Shown here piece by piece: positions 8,218 to 14,760 of a stretch of 39,420 nucleotides of DNA; the stretch's first letter is position 1; the number at the start of each line of letters is the position of its first letter. The DNA is from Candidatus Magasanikbacteria bacterium GW2011_GWC2_37_14. Its GTDB lineage: Bacteria > Patescibacteriota > Patescibacteriia > Magasanikbacterales > UBA922. The notes beneath the pieces are model-generated. The model was not told the origin of the DNA. It worked only from the letters and a program-made list of their open reading frames with translations, and did not search any database. Position numbers and translations under genes: made by a program. Location of the stretch: positions 1 to 39,420 of the forward strand of contig LBSX01000018.1 of NCBI GenBank assembly GCA_000990355.1, in the 5' to 3' direction.

Positions 8218-8395
8218 CCACTTTTTCAAAAAAGTGGAGTAAAAACTTCGCGCTAAACAAACACTACGGAAAATTTAGGTCTCGTCATTCGTTTTTGCTC
8301 GTGCGAGCCGAGAATAAAGAGCTCCGAAGGATCACTCATACTCGCCTCTAAATTTTTTCCTGGTGTTTGTGCGCGCGTGAACGAGTGAGTGAACG
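8218..8395. repeat. Large inverted-repeat element, copy 1
   Basis: The element begins with the hairpin CCACTTTTTCAAAAAAGTGG and then CTTCGCGCTAAACAAACAC. Its outer arms pair: CGCGCTAAACAAACAC...AAAATTTAG on the left and CTAAATTTTT...GTGTTTGTGCGCG on the right, ending GTGAACGAGTGAGTGAACG. A second copy with the same ends but a different interior is at 33200-33417, and a right-end fragment is near 39321-39344. The conserved ends and variable middle suggest a small non-autonomous mobile element or a structured RNA. No ORF is inside. Confidence 0.7.
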
Positions 8396-8521
8396 TGGTA
8401 AACCCTCCCCTCGTAGGGGAGGTGTCCCGATTTGCATCGGGACGGTGGGGTTCGTAGTTCTAACATGAACCCCCACCCTCCGACTGCGACGTCGGAGGAC
8501 TCCCCCTACGAGAGGGAGGAT
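8396..8521. repeat. Nested palindromic repeat (CCCTCCCC...GGGGAGG), copy 1
   Basis: The outer arms CCTCCCCTCGTAGGGGAG and CTCCCCCTACGAGAGGGAGG enclose the hairpins TCCCGATTTGCATCGGGA and TCCGACTGCGACGTCGGA. A near-identical copy is at 39188-39314. It directly abuts the preceding inverted-repeat element, so the two repeats are adjacent in one intergenic block. Nothing coding is seen. Confidence 0.75.
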
Positions 8522-8524
8522 TAC

Positions 8525-8597
8525 AAAAAACAGTCCACTAATGAACTGTTTTTTGTTGGCCCCGACACGATCGTGGCACAACGTTCGCGTCGGGGAG
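8525..8597 (-). terminator. Hairpins ending the GC-rich gene at 8.6 kb
   Basis: Reading on the minus strand after the stop at 8618, a GC-rich hairpin has arms CCCCGAC and GTCGGGG (8597-8561). Then comes a terminator stem with arms AACAGT and ACTGTT flanked by A and T tracts (8554-8525). The second stem is symmetrical enough to act in both directions. Confidence 0.7.
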
Positions 8598-8617
8598 TGG
8601 ACCGGGTGGTCCGCCTC

Positions 8618-8932
8618 CTACAGGTCGTCGATCACGAAATCGTGGGCCTTGTACTCGGGGTAGATTGCCTCGAGCTTGTGGAGGAACATCTGGGCGATCA
8701 GCTCCAGCGACGGCTGGTTGGCCTTCTCCTTGGCCGATTGCACGGCCTGGTACAGGCAGCAGATGCCCGCCTCGTCGTCCTGGATGGGCTTGTCGGGGAA
8801 GTTCTCGAAGCACATCGCCAGACACTCGATGGTGGTCAGCGCTTCGGTGAGGCTTTTGGCCTCGTTGGCTTTCTTGGCCAGCTTGTTCACGATCGCCATC
8901 ATGAAGGTCACGAGCTCTTTATCAATCTGCAT
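8618..8932 (-). CDS. GC-rich cassette gene 1, alpha-helical protein of unknown function
   Basis: The predicted product has 104 residues, looks mostly helical and has no membrane segment. It contains MMAIVNKLAKKANEAKSL and an LELIAQMFLHKLEAIYPEY stretch. I choose the ATG at 8932 rather than a TTG four codons upstream, because a GGAG SD ends 6 nt before it. The gene is far richer in GC than nrdJ or the adenosyltransferase on either side, uses mostly G/C third positions and has its own promoter and double hairpin terminator. No family was recognised. It is divergently arranged with cassette gene 2. Confidence 0.7.
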   Translation of the reverse strand: MQIDKELVTFMMAIVNKLAKKANEAKSLTEALTTIECLAMCFENFPDKPIQDDEAGICCLYQAVQSAKEKANQPSLELIAQMFLHKLEAIYPEYKAHDFVIDDL

Positions 8933-8965
8933 CCATTTCTCCAAGAGGGGTTTGTCGACAATTGT

Positions 8966-8994
8966 TTTTTATCATAAAAACGTATTTTTGTCAA
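8966..8994 (-). promoter_or_regulatory. Promoter of cassette gene 1, TTGACA-17-TAAAAA
   Basis: On the minus strand a consensus TTGACA (8994-8989) is followed after 17 bp by TAAAAA (8971-8966), a weak -10. The region is AT-rich, in contrast to the gene it precedes. Confidence 0.5.
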
Positions 8995-9036
8995 TATTTT
9001 TATAGTTTTCTTTATCTCAAAATATTTAATTTAAGC

Positions 9037-9065
9037 TTGACACTTAGTCTATATTATGAAATAAT
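9037..9065 (+). promoter_or_regulatory. Promoter of cassette gene 2, TTGACA-17-AATAAT
   Basis: TTGACA (9037-9042) and AATAAT (9060-9065) have a 17-bp spacer. A small leader hairpin (CATCCC/GGGGTG, around 9082-9101) precedes the SD of the gene at 9125. Confidence 0.65.
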
Positions 9066-9124
9066 TTTTTTGTCCTTTGGGCCATCCCTCTTTGGGGGGT
9101 GTAACGTAGTTATGTGAGGTGGTC

Positions 9125-9349
9125 ATGAGGTGGCAAGTCTTCGAAGTCAGGCGTAGAATCATGTCCAACGGTGCCGAATCCGATGAACTTGCTTTGGGCG
9201 TTCAGCTTGACCGCAAGCTTGGCGAGTGGACCCGTAACCACCCGAAGGCCAAGATCGTCGGTAATCCTGCCCAGTCGGCGTTCGTTTCTGGCAACGAGGA
9301 GGTCCTTATTCACATTATCTACTACAAGGAGAGATGGATGCGCTGGTAG
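9125..9349 (+). CDS. GC-rich cassette gene 2, small protein of unknown function
   Basis: A 74-residue basic protein starts MRWQVFEVRRR and ends YYKERWMRW. No membrane segment or known motif was seen. The ATG at 9125 is preceded by GAGGTG, whose GAGG ends 5 nt upstream, a well-placed SD and unlike most genes here. An upstream in-frame GTG at 9119 overlaps that SD and is less likely. It has its own TTGACA promoter and a strong 3' hairpin plus terminator. Its GC content and codon choice set it apart from nrdJ and the adenosyltransferase on either side. Confidence 0.65.
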   Translation: MRWQVFEVRRRIMSNGAESDELALGVQLDRKLGEWTRNHPKAKIVGNPAQSAFVSGNEEVLIHIIYYKERWMRW

Positions 9350-9368
9350 CGCGTCCGCGGTCCGTCCC

Positions 9369-9440
9369 GTGTTTGCCTGCCATTCGGCCCGGTACACACG
9401 GGCGGGCAAACACAATTTTCACTCCTAAGAGTGTTTTTTT
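9369..9440 (+). terminator. 3' hairpin and terminator of cassette gene 2
   Basis: A 13-bp stem with arms GTGTTTGCCTGCC (9369-9381) and GGCGGGCAAACAC (9401-9413) is followed by an intrinsic terminator CACTC-CTAA-GAGTG and seven T (9420-9440). Confidence 0.8.
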
Positions 9441-9527
9441 ATAACAAAAATATTAATTTGAATTTATAAGTTTTTTATGGTTTAATAATCTCGGTGTAAT
9501 CAATTTTAATTAGTCTAAATCAATGTT

Positions 9528-10073
9528 ATGAAAATCTATACCAAAACTGGGGACCAAGGCAAAACTAGTATGCTGGGTGGGAAGCGTGTACTTAAGTCTT
9601 GTTTAGAAATGGAAGCAATTGGTGAGGTAGATGAGCTTAATGCTTTTTTAGGGGTATTGATTGAAGAAATAGAAGATGATTTTAAAGTAGAGAAAAAGAA
9701 ATTAATTAATATCCAAAATAATTTGTTTGTAGTGGGTGCTAATTTGGCCGGTTTGCAAATGAATGTAGTTAGTATGCCAAAATTAAAAAATTCTGAAGTT
9801 AAAAAATTGGAAAAATGGATTGATAAAATGGATTTGGAATTGCCCAAATTAACCAATTTTATTTTACCTGGTGGTAGTGAAGAATCAGTTCTAGCTTTTT
9901 ATGCCCGAGCAATTTGTCGACGAGCTGAACGCCAAGTAATTGCTTTAAGTCAAAAATATAAAGTTGATCCAAATATTAAAAAATATTTAAATCGTTTAAG
10001 TGATTTGCTTTTTACTTTAGGACGTTGGTTTAATTTTAAAAGTGGAGAAACAGAAATTAAGTGGCAAAGATAG
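9528..10073 (+). CDS. pduO: ATP:cob(I)alamin adenosyltransferase, PduO type
   Basis: The 181-residue protein makes adenosylcobalamin from ATP and cob(I)alamin. It carries the family's N-terminal TKTGDQGKTSMLGGKRV ATP-binding motif, the GEVDELNAFLG segment, FVVGANLAG, and the C-terminal LPGGSEESVLAFYARAICRRAERQ and LNRLSDLLFTLGRW motifs. PduO-type enzymes are soluble trimers. Adenosylcobalamin is the cofactor of the class II reductase encoded just upstream, so this enzyme probably supplies nrdJ. The two genes are separated by the divergent GC-rich cassettes. No SD was seen. No corrin biosynthesis genes are present, suggesting salvage of corrinoid. Confidence 0.95.
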   Translation: MKIYTKTGDQGKTSMLGGKRVLKSCLEMEAIGEVDELNAFLGVLIEEIEDDFKVEKKKLINIQNNLFVVGANLAGLQMNVVSMPKLKNSEVKKLEKWIDKMDLELPKLTNFILPGGSEESVLAFYARAICRRAERQVIALSQKYKVDPNIKKYLNRLSDLLFTLGRWFNFKSGETEIKWQR

Positions 10074-10088
10074 TTGATATTTTAAAGT

Positions 10089-10114
10089 AAAAGTGCTAGA
10101 ATAATAGCACTTTT
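10089..10114. terminator. Terminator between pduO and the TerC-family gene
   Basis: AAAAGTGCTA (10089-10098) and TAGCACTTTT (10105-10114) form a perfect 10-bp stem with a 6-nt loop, lying 15 bp after the pduO stop. Its A and T tracts allow termination in both directions. It ends only 12 bp before the next start codon. Confidence 0.8.
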
Positions 10115-10126
10115 ATTAATTATCCT

Positions 10127-11047
10127 ATGACTCCTGAACAATCTTTATTTTTGGTTTTTGGCATTGTCATTGTCGGTTTTATGGTCGTTGATTTAGGCTA
10201 TTTTAATCGTAAAAGTCATAAGGTTGGTTTTAAAGAAGCTTTGTGGCAATCTTTGTTTTGGATTGGGATTTCTATTGTTTTTGGTATCTTAATTTCCATA
10301 TTTTTGAGTCGGGAATTGGCAGCAGAATTTTTGAGCGCTTATGTAACGGAAAAAATGCTATCGGTAGATAATCTATTCGTGATCATGTTGATTTTTAGTT
10401 ATTTTAAATTGGACGAAAAATATCATCATAAAGCTTTGTTTTGGGGGATTTTGGGAGCGATAGTATTTAGAGGTATTTTTATTACCGCTGGCGCTTATAT
10501 AATTCATCAATTTTATTGGGTGTTGTATATTTTTGGGGCAGTGTTAATTTATACTGCTTTTAAATTAATTACTGAAAAAAAAGAAGAGCATATTGATTTT
10601 AGTCAAAACAAAATAATCAAGGCAGCACATAAATTGTTACCCTTTACCAATAGTAATCATGGAGGAAAGTTTTGGCTGAGAGAAAATGGCAAGTTTTATT
10701 TTACTTCACTATTTTTAATTGTTTTGTTTGTAGAATTTACTGATATTATTTTTGCGGTAGATTCAATTCCCGCGGTTTTTGCCATTTCGCAACATTGGTT
10801 TATTGTTTTTACTTCCAATATTTTTGCGATCATGGGTTTGCGGGCTTTGTTTTTTTTGATTGAAAATATTCTTCATAAATTTCATCATTTACAAAAAGGT
10901 TTGGCTTTTATCTTGTTTTTTATTGGTGCCAAAATGCTTTCCGGTATTTTTGATTTTCATATTTCTTCTTTGGTATCTTTTGGGATTATTATGGGCGCTT
11001 TGGCAGCTTCAATGATCTTGTCGGTGATTTTTCCAAAGAAGATTTAG
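10127..11047 (+). CDS. TerC/Alx family integral membrane protein
   Basis: The 306-residue polytopic protein has about eight or nine hydrophobic helices. TerC signatures are visible: VVDLGYFNRKSH near the N-terminus, TEKMLSVDNLFVIMLIF, and FVEFTDIIFAVDSIPAVFAI in the second half, with the paired Asp residues in membrane helices typical of the family. Characterised relatives (Alx, MeeF/YceF-type) export manganese or load metal into secreted proteins; TerC was named from tellurite resistance. I infer metal ion transport. No yybP-ykoY manganese riboswitch was recognised in the short gap upstream. No SD was seen. Confidence 0.88.
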   Translation: MTPEQSLFLVFGIVIVGFMVVDLGYFNRKSHKVGFKEALWQSLFWIGISIVFGILISIFLSRELAAEFLSAYVTEKMLSVDNLFVIMLIFSYFKLDEKYHHKALFWGILGAIVFRGIFITAGAYIIHQFYWVLYIFGAVLIYTAFKLITEKKEEHIDFSQNKIIKAAHKLLPFTNSNHGGKFWLRENGKFYFTSLFLIVLFVEFTDIIFAVDSIPAVFAISQHWFIVFTSNIFAIMGLRALFFLIENILHKFHHLQKGLAFILFFIGAKMLSGIFDFHISSLVSFGIIMGALAASMILSVIFPKKI

Positions 11048-11062
11048 CCGTTGGCAACACTC

Positions 11063-11091
11063 TTGAAATATTTTTTTGGGTGTGTTATAAT
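11063..11091 (+). promoter_or_regulatory. tRNA-Leu promoter, TTGAAA-17-TATAAT
   Basis: TTGAAA (11063-11068) and TATAAT (11086-11091) are separated by 17 bp. Transcription from about 11098 would read the truncated tRNA copy and the tandem hairpins before the intact tRNA. Confidence 0.75.
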
Positions 11092-11120
11092 TTTTTCACA
11101 ATTTATTTTGACCAGTATTT

Positions 11121-11223
11121 ATGCCCAGGTGGTGAAACTGGTACCATGAACCACAAGGGTTCATGGCCGTGCACCCCTGTGGTGCACGGGACACAATAGA
11201 CAACTAGTAAAATAAATCAACAT
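11121..11223 (+). pseudogene. Truncated tRNA-Leu 5' copy with two tandem perfect hairpins
   Basis: Bases 11121-11143 are identical to 11222-11244, the first 21 nt of tRNA-Leu plus two upstream bases, so a 101-bp insert is bounded by a 23-bp direct repeat. After the truncated copy come two directly abutting hairpins with 9-bp perfect stems and 5-nt loops: CCATGAACC/GGTTCATGG (11144-11166) and CCGTGCACC/GGTGCACGG (11167-11189). A CACAAGGG segment within the first hairpin resembles the tRNA anticodon-stem region, so part of this may be decayed tRNA. The segment cannot form a functional tRNA. Confidence 0.8.
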
Positions 11224-11307
11224 GCCCAGGTGGTGAAACTGGTAGACACAAGGGACTTAAAATCCCTCGGCAGCAATGTCATGCGGGTTCGATTCCCGCC
11301 TTGGGCA
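11224..11307 (+). tRNA. tRNA-Leu (anticodon UAA)
   Basis: The 84-nt gene forms a complete class II tRNA. The acceptor stem is GCCCAGG paired with CTTGGGC. The D-arm contains GAAACTGGTAGAC, and the anticodon stem AGGGA/TCCCT encloses the loop CTTAAAA with anticodon TAA at 11258-11260. A short variable arm and a T-arm GCGGG-TTCGATT-CCCGC follow, with discriminator A at 11307. CCA is not encoded. It decodes UUA and, by wobble, UUG leucine codons, which are frequent in the AT-rich genes here. Confidence 0.97.
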
Positions 11308-11317
11308 CTACGTAGTG

Positions 11318-11375
11318 CTTGGTTTCTGAAGACCTAGAGGGTTGGCCCTCTAGTGAATATCTTTAGGTGACCGAG
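11318..11375 (+). ncRNA. Candidate structured RNA downstream of tRNA-Leu
   Basis: Three coaxial stems can form: CTTGGT/ACCGAG (11318-11323 with 11370-11375), CTGAAGA/TCTTTAG (11326-11332 with 11360-11366) and CTAGAGGG/CCCTCTAG (11334-11341 with 11346-11353, TTGG loop). A terminator follows. The tRNA is joined to it by a palindrome, GCACTACGTAGTGC. The sequence GGTTTCTGAAGACC recurs with one change near 15603. It could be a processed tRNA trailer or an independent small RNA; no known family was recognised. Confidence 0.45.
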
Positions 11376-11382
11376 ATACATC

Positions 11383-11415
11383 AAAAAACACCAACAATTA
11401 TGAATGGTGTTTTTT
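11383..11415. terminator. Bidirectional terminator between tRNA-Leu and the proteasome-like gene
   Basis: AAAAAACACC (11383-11392) and GGTGTTTTTT (11406-11415) form a 10-bp stem with a 13-nt loop. It ends the tRNA transcript on the plus strand and the sigma/proteasome-like unit on the minus strand. Confidence 0.85.
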
Positions 11416-11428
11416 GTATATTGATTTA

Positions 11429-12391
11429 TTAAATGGATTTAGTCGATTCTTTACAATCATCTTCAACTACTAGTTCTTTCTTCTTTATCCAGGTGAATCC
11501 TTTATCTGGAACAATAATAGCCACATCCACTGGTCCGCCAACTCCGGGTATCGCACCGGGATCAGCGACTATACCGTCAGAAAATCTTTGTATTGCTGAA
11601 GTAGTTTTTATAATTAAGGCAGAAAAATCTATCGCATCTTGCAATGTCATTGTACCCCACTGTATTGCATATTCTAAATTACGAAGTTGTTTATTTATTT
11701 CTTCCTGGCCATATTTTTGTGCTGATTCTTGAACAAATTTAATATTACCAATTCTACCATCAAAACCTAATACAATTCTCGAAGCAACATCATTTTGACC
11801 CTCCCAAGATGCCCCATATTCTTTTCCGGGTTCTTTACTGTTTCTCTTTATTTCAATCTCGCCAGGTATTCTACAAGTATATACCTCATGAGATTCATAA
11901 TTTTTATTGAAACCCGCTAAAAGAAAATTTAGTGGCTCTAGCATAGCATTAATCACACCTGTTTTACCATTTTTGTCTTGGACTTGGACTATAACAATAT
12001 TATTTTTTACTTCTGTTGTAATAATCTTACCACCATTAAGAGTAACGTCTCTCTCAAATTGGCTAGTAATAGCTTTTATTTGTTCCTCCACTTTATATAT
12101 ATTGCCAAAATATTTATGAATTTTTTCCGCCACTTCTTTTACAGTCATTTTTTCAGTATCTTCACTTTTTTTGAACTGTTCAATGTATTTGCTGATATTT
12201 TTCATCATGCCATTTTCAGGCAAAAATGCTAAACCCGTAGCCGCAATTGCAATCCTTTCATTGATTTTAAATAATTTAGAGGCATTGTCACTACCTATTC
12301 TAGCCGCCCCTCTTTGATTGCGATAGCTTTGACGACTATCAGCTGCTAATACGATACCTTCTGGTGTTGTTATATTAATAACAAGAGACAT
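11429..12391 (-). CDS. Proteasome-like N-terminal-nucleophile hydrolase, Ser type
   Basis: The 320-residue protein has the proteasome beta-subunit fold signature at its N-terminus: MSLVINITTPEGIVLAADSR, then ASKLFKINERIAIAATGLA. If Met is removed, Ser becomes residue 1 and the acidic and basic residues fall exactly at the canonical Asp17 and Arg19; the lysine corresponding to Lys33 is then at 38. The nucleophile would therefore be Ser rather than the usual Thr. It is longer than HslV (about 175 residues); the extra middle and C-terminal regions contain PGAIPGVGGPVDVAIIV near the end. It overlaps the 80-residue orphan gene by 17 bp and lies downstream of an ECF sigma factor. I infer a self-processed peptidase; assembly into a barrel is unproven. 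Confidence 0.75.
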   Translation of the reverse strand: MSLVINITTPEGIVLAADSRQSYRNQRGAARIGSDNASKLFKINERIAIAATGLAFLPENGMMKNISKYIEQFKKSEDTEKMTVKEVAEKIHKYFGNIYKVEEQIKAITSQFERDVTLNGGKIITTEVKNNIVIVQVQDKNGKTGVINAMLEPLNFLLAGFNKNYESHEVYTCRIPGEIEIKRNSKEPGKEYGASWEGQNDVASRIVLGFDGRIGNIKFVQESAQKYGQEEINKQLRNLEYAIQWGTMTLQDAIDFSALIIKTTSAIQRFSDGIVADPGAIPGVGGPVDVAIIVPDKGFTWIKKKELVVEDDCKESTKSI

Positions 12392-12617
12392 ATGATGTAG
12401 AGTTAAAATTATTATTTAATAAATCATCACTTGAGAAAGCTGGACAAGGCATAATTAGATCAAACATGACAATTGGCCTGTTGTCCTGTCTGTCGCTTAT
12501 TATTTTTACTGGTTCTTCTTTCAAAATGAATGATTCTAAAATTTGTTTATGCAAAGGAGTTGCAATTTCTGGTAATTTTGAATTCCTAAGTATTTTTTCG
12601 AGCTCATTTATGTCCAT
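12375..12617 (-). CDS. Small orphan protein between sigma factor and proteasome-like hydrolase
   Basis: The 80-residue product starts MDINELEKILRNSKLPEIATPLHKQ and has a hydrophobic centre (IVMFDLIMPCPAF). No family was recognised. The N-terminal KLPEIATPLHKQIL pattern faintly recalls the start of some anti-sigma proteins, but there is no transmembrane or zinc-binding segment, so that role is only a guess. It is the first gene after an ECF-type promoter at 12676-12649, and its 3' end overlaps the hydrolase start by 17 bp, implying translational coupling. Confidence 0.6.
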   Translation of the reverse strand: MDINELEKILRNSKLPEIATPLHKQILESFILKEEPVKIISDRQDNRPIVMFDLIMPCPAFSSDDLLNNNFNSTSYVSCY

Positions 12618-12629
12618 ATATATGTATAT

Positions 12630-13268
12630 TTAACTTTGCTCTAATAATATAACGTTTTTAGTGGCAAAAGGTTGCACTTCCTTCTCATCTTTATTAATAT
12701 CTTTGGTCAGTTTAAAGTTTTTTTTTAGTTTTTTCAACCCTCTACTTATTAAAGATTTAACCGTTCCTTCCTTTTTGTCTAATATTAAACAAATTTCTTC
12801 TATTGTTTTATTTTCAAAATACTTTAACGATATTACATCCTGGTATTTAATTGATAATTTCTGTAATTCTTTTCTTATGAGACCGCCTTTTATATCATTG
12901 TCTATTTTTTCTTGTGTTAGTCTGACTTCCGTCAAATGGTCACCAAAATTTTCTGGTTCAAAGTTGGCATCTTCCATTAGCTGGTCGAGTGAAACACATT
13001 TTTTCTTTCTGTAAAAATCATTAAGTTCATTAACTGCTATTTTAAACAACCACGGTGATATGCCAAATTCGGTACACTTAAATTTCTTTATAGATATCAT
13101 GGCTTTAAGAAAAACTGTTGATGTAATATCTTCTGCAACCTGGACACAATTTGTACGTTTTATTATGTATGACAAAATTTTCTGGTAGTATACAGTGTAT
13201 ATTGGTGCAAATTCTTTCTTATCTTGCTGTGCTTTTGCAATTTGTTCTTTTTCTATTTCAATGTCCAT
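12630..13268 (-). CDS. ECF-type RNA polymerase sigma factor
   Basis: The 212-residue protein has sigma-70 region 2 (AEDITSTVFLKAMISIKKFK, SPWLFKIAVNELNDFYRKKK) and region 4 with a helix-turn-helix (KTIEEICLILDKKEGTVKSLISRGLKKLKK). It lacks regions 1 and 3, as in group 4 (ECF) sigma factors. It would direct RNA polymerase to alternative promoters. A TGCAAC-N17-CGTTAT motif lies just upstream, and a second copy with N16 lies inside its own 3' end before the next gene, suggesting positive autoregulation and control of the proteasome-like operon. No membrane anti-sigma gene is adjacent. Confidence 0.9.
   Translation of the reverse strand: MDIEIEKEQIAKAQQDKKEFAPIYTVYYQKILSYIIKRTNCVQVAEDITSTVFLKAMISIKKFKCTEFGISPWLFKIAVNELNDFYRKKKCVSLDQLMEDANFEPENFGDHLTEVRLTQEKIDNDIKGGLIRKELQKLSIKYQDVISLKYFENKTIEEICLILDKKEGTVKSLISRGLKKLKKNFKLTKDINKDEKEVQPFATKNVILLEQS
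12649..12676 (-). promoter_or_regulatory. ECF-type promoter P2, TGCAAC-16-CGTTAT
   Basis: On the minus strand TGCAAC (12676-12671) and CGTTAT (12654-12649) are 16 bp apart, inside the last codons of the sigma factor gene. Transcription would start about 25 nt before the ATG of the 80-residue orphan. The motif resembles known ECF promoters (for example TGAAAC-N16-CGTA of Bacillus sigma-W). The bases TGCAACCTTTT are shared exactly with P1. Confidence 0.7.
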
Positions 13269-13305
13269 ACTTAAATAATTTTGAGAGTCTCCTCATCTAA
13301 TATCT

Positions 13306-13334
13306 ATAACGTTTAGAGAAGCTAAAAGGTTGCA
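13306..13334 (-). promoter_or_regulatory. ECF-type promoter P1 of the sigma factor gene, TGCAAC-17-CGTTAT
   Basis: On the minus strand TGCAAC (13334-13329) and CGTTAT (13311-13306) are 17 bp apart, about 38 bp before the sigma factor ATG. Apart from the spacer middle it matches P2, including the CTTTT after the -35. Two copies on one strand, each just upstream of a gene of the same module, are unlikely to be chance. Confidence 0.7.
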
Positions 13335-13422
13335 TTAGTATTTTATACCTTAATACTCAAACAGTAAACGCCCCTTATTTGAGGCGCCTGCTATTCTAAA
13401 AATTGTAAAAATAAACTCGATT

Positions 13423-14760
13423 TTACCCCTCCAACAACAACTCTTTCTCCTTAAGCGACAGCTTACTTCGTAAATTACTCAACAAATCTCTCTTCTCATA
13501 AACCGTTCCATCCTTAAGGATATACTTGGCATAGTTTTTCATATCAATACTTTTTTGTTTTACAGTATCTTCATTTGCCATGCCCAATACTGCTGATCTA
13601 AACTTGCTATACTTCTCAAGTTCTTCCGTCAACTTTTCTTTCATACCAAGTTTATCTAAACTCACACCGTCCACTATCTTTAATAACTCTTCAGTTAAAT
13701 CAGTTTCATTAATTGGTCGACAAGGACAATTTTTATCTCTGCTCTTAGTACAAATATAGTAGACGTGGCGATTATAACTGCCATCTTTTAATTTCTTGAA
13801 CTTTTCATCGGCGGTAATACCCGATCCGCAATGTCCACATTTGATTAACCTCGTAAAAGCAAATTCTTTTATTACAGATTTGTCTATCTCTTGGGACTTA
13901 ATTTGTGCTTGTACTCTATCAAACAATTCTTTGTCTATTATCGGCTCGTGTACCCCAGTATACCAATTACCACTACCTCTCGGGTATTCAAAAACTCCGT
14001 AGTAAAAGGAGTTTTTGAGAAGAAGGTATAAATTACCGAGGGATAAGTGTTTGTCATTTTTAGTTTTGAAGTTTATTTCATTCTTTAGCCAAGCATATAC
14101 TCTTCGTCCACTCCAACCATCTAAGGCTACTTTTTCAAATATTTGCTTCATTACTGTCGCTCGGTCTGGATCTACAATTACACTACAAGGTTTGTCCGTA
14201 CGTTTTTCATTTAAATACCCAGTTGGAGCAACCACTGGCCACAAACCCATTTCTACTCTGGCTCTTAATCCTCTCTTTATGTTTATACTCTTGGTATCAT
14301 TTTCTAATTTGGCCTGGCTCCCTAAAATCATGAATAAAAACTTTTCATTGGGGTTATTAGTAAACGTCTGACTATAGGTTCGTATTTCAACCAGGAATCC
14401 TTGATCCATTAAATCCACTACTTTACCAAGGTCACCAGCATTTCTACTAATTCGGTCTGGATGCCAGCAGATAATGCCAGTATATTTACCAGCTTTAATT
14501 TCTTCTAGAAGCTCATTAAACACCGGCCGTTCACCTACGTCTTTGGCCGAATGGCTTTCTTTTTTAGTACCCCTAATTATTAGTCCCTCTCGCTCCGCTA
14601 AAGTCGTCATTTCCTTGATCTGGGAATCAATAGAAAGAGCCTGTTGTTCGTCCGATTCTGTCGATTTACGCGCGTAAAGACAGTATTTTACCTTTACCTT
14701 TGGAATAACCCCATGTTGGTTGCCTTTTATTTGCATATAGTTGTTATTACTTACAACCAT
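13423..14760 (-). CDS. Large serine recombinase (site-specific integrase/resolvase family)
   Basis: The 445-residue protein begins its resolvase domain at about residue 25 with KYCLYARKSTESDEQQALS, where Ser33 is the expected catalytic nucleophile. WHPDRISRNAGDLGKVVDL and the SQAKLENDTKSINIKRGL linker helix follow. A recombinase domain (PTGYLN...IFEKVALDGWSGRRVYAWL) and a zinc ribbon (CGHCGSG...CTKSRDKNCPC) come next, then a coiled-coil C-terminus. Such enzymes integrate and excise mobile DNA. It is somewhat short for a phage integrase (450-600). Its start codon abuts a 60-bp repeat that recurs 659 bp away, and such enzymes often act at sites next to their own gene. Confidence 0.92.
   Translation of the reverse strand: MVVSNNNYMQIKGNQHGVIPKVKVKYCLYARKSTESDEQQALSIDSQIKEMTTLAEREGLIIRGTKKESHSAKDVGERPVFNELLEEIKAGKYTGIICWHPDRISRNAGDLGKVVDLMDQGFLVEIRTYSQTFTNNPNEKFLFMILGSQAKLENDTKSINIKRGLRARVEMGLWPVVAPTGYLNEKRTDKPCSVIVDPDRATVMKQIFEKVALDGWSGRRVYAWLKNEINFKTKNDKHLSLGNLYLLLKNSFYYGVFEYPRGSGNWYTGVHEPIIDKELFDRVQAQIKSQEIDKSVIKEFAFTRLIKCGHCGSGITADEKFKKLKDGSYNRHVYYICTKSRDKNCPCRPINETDLTEELLKIVDGVSLDKLGMKEKLTEELEKYSKFRSAVLGMANEDTVKQKSIDMKNYAKYILKDGTVYEKRDLLSNLRSKLSLKEKELLLEG

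Noticed and set aside
8432-8977. A 181-codon plus-strand frame opposite cassette gene 1
   Set aside because: It covers a repeat and terminators, and its composition (Leu/Val/Gly/Arg-rich) looks like antisense translation; the minus-strand frame has promoter, SD and terminators.
9441-9527. Cobalamin riboswitch upstream of the adenosyltransferase
   Set aside because: The 87-bp gap is too short and lacks the conserved B12-box-type sequence.
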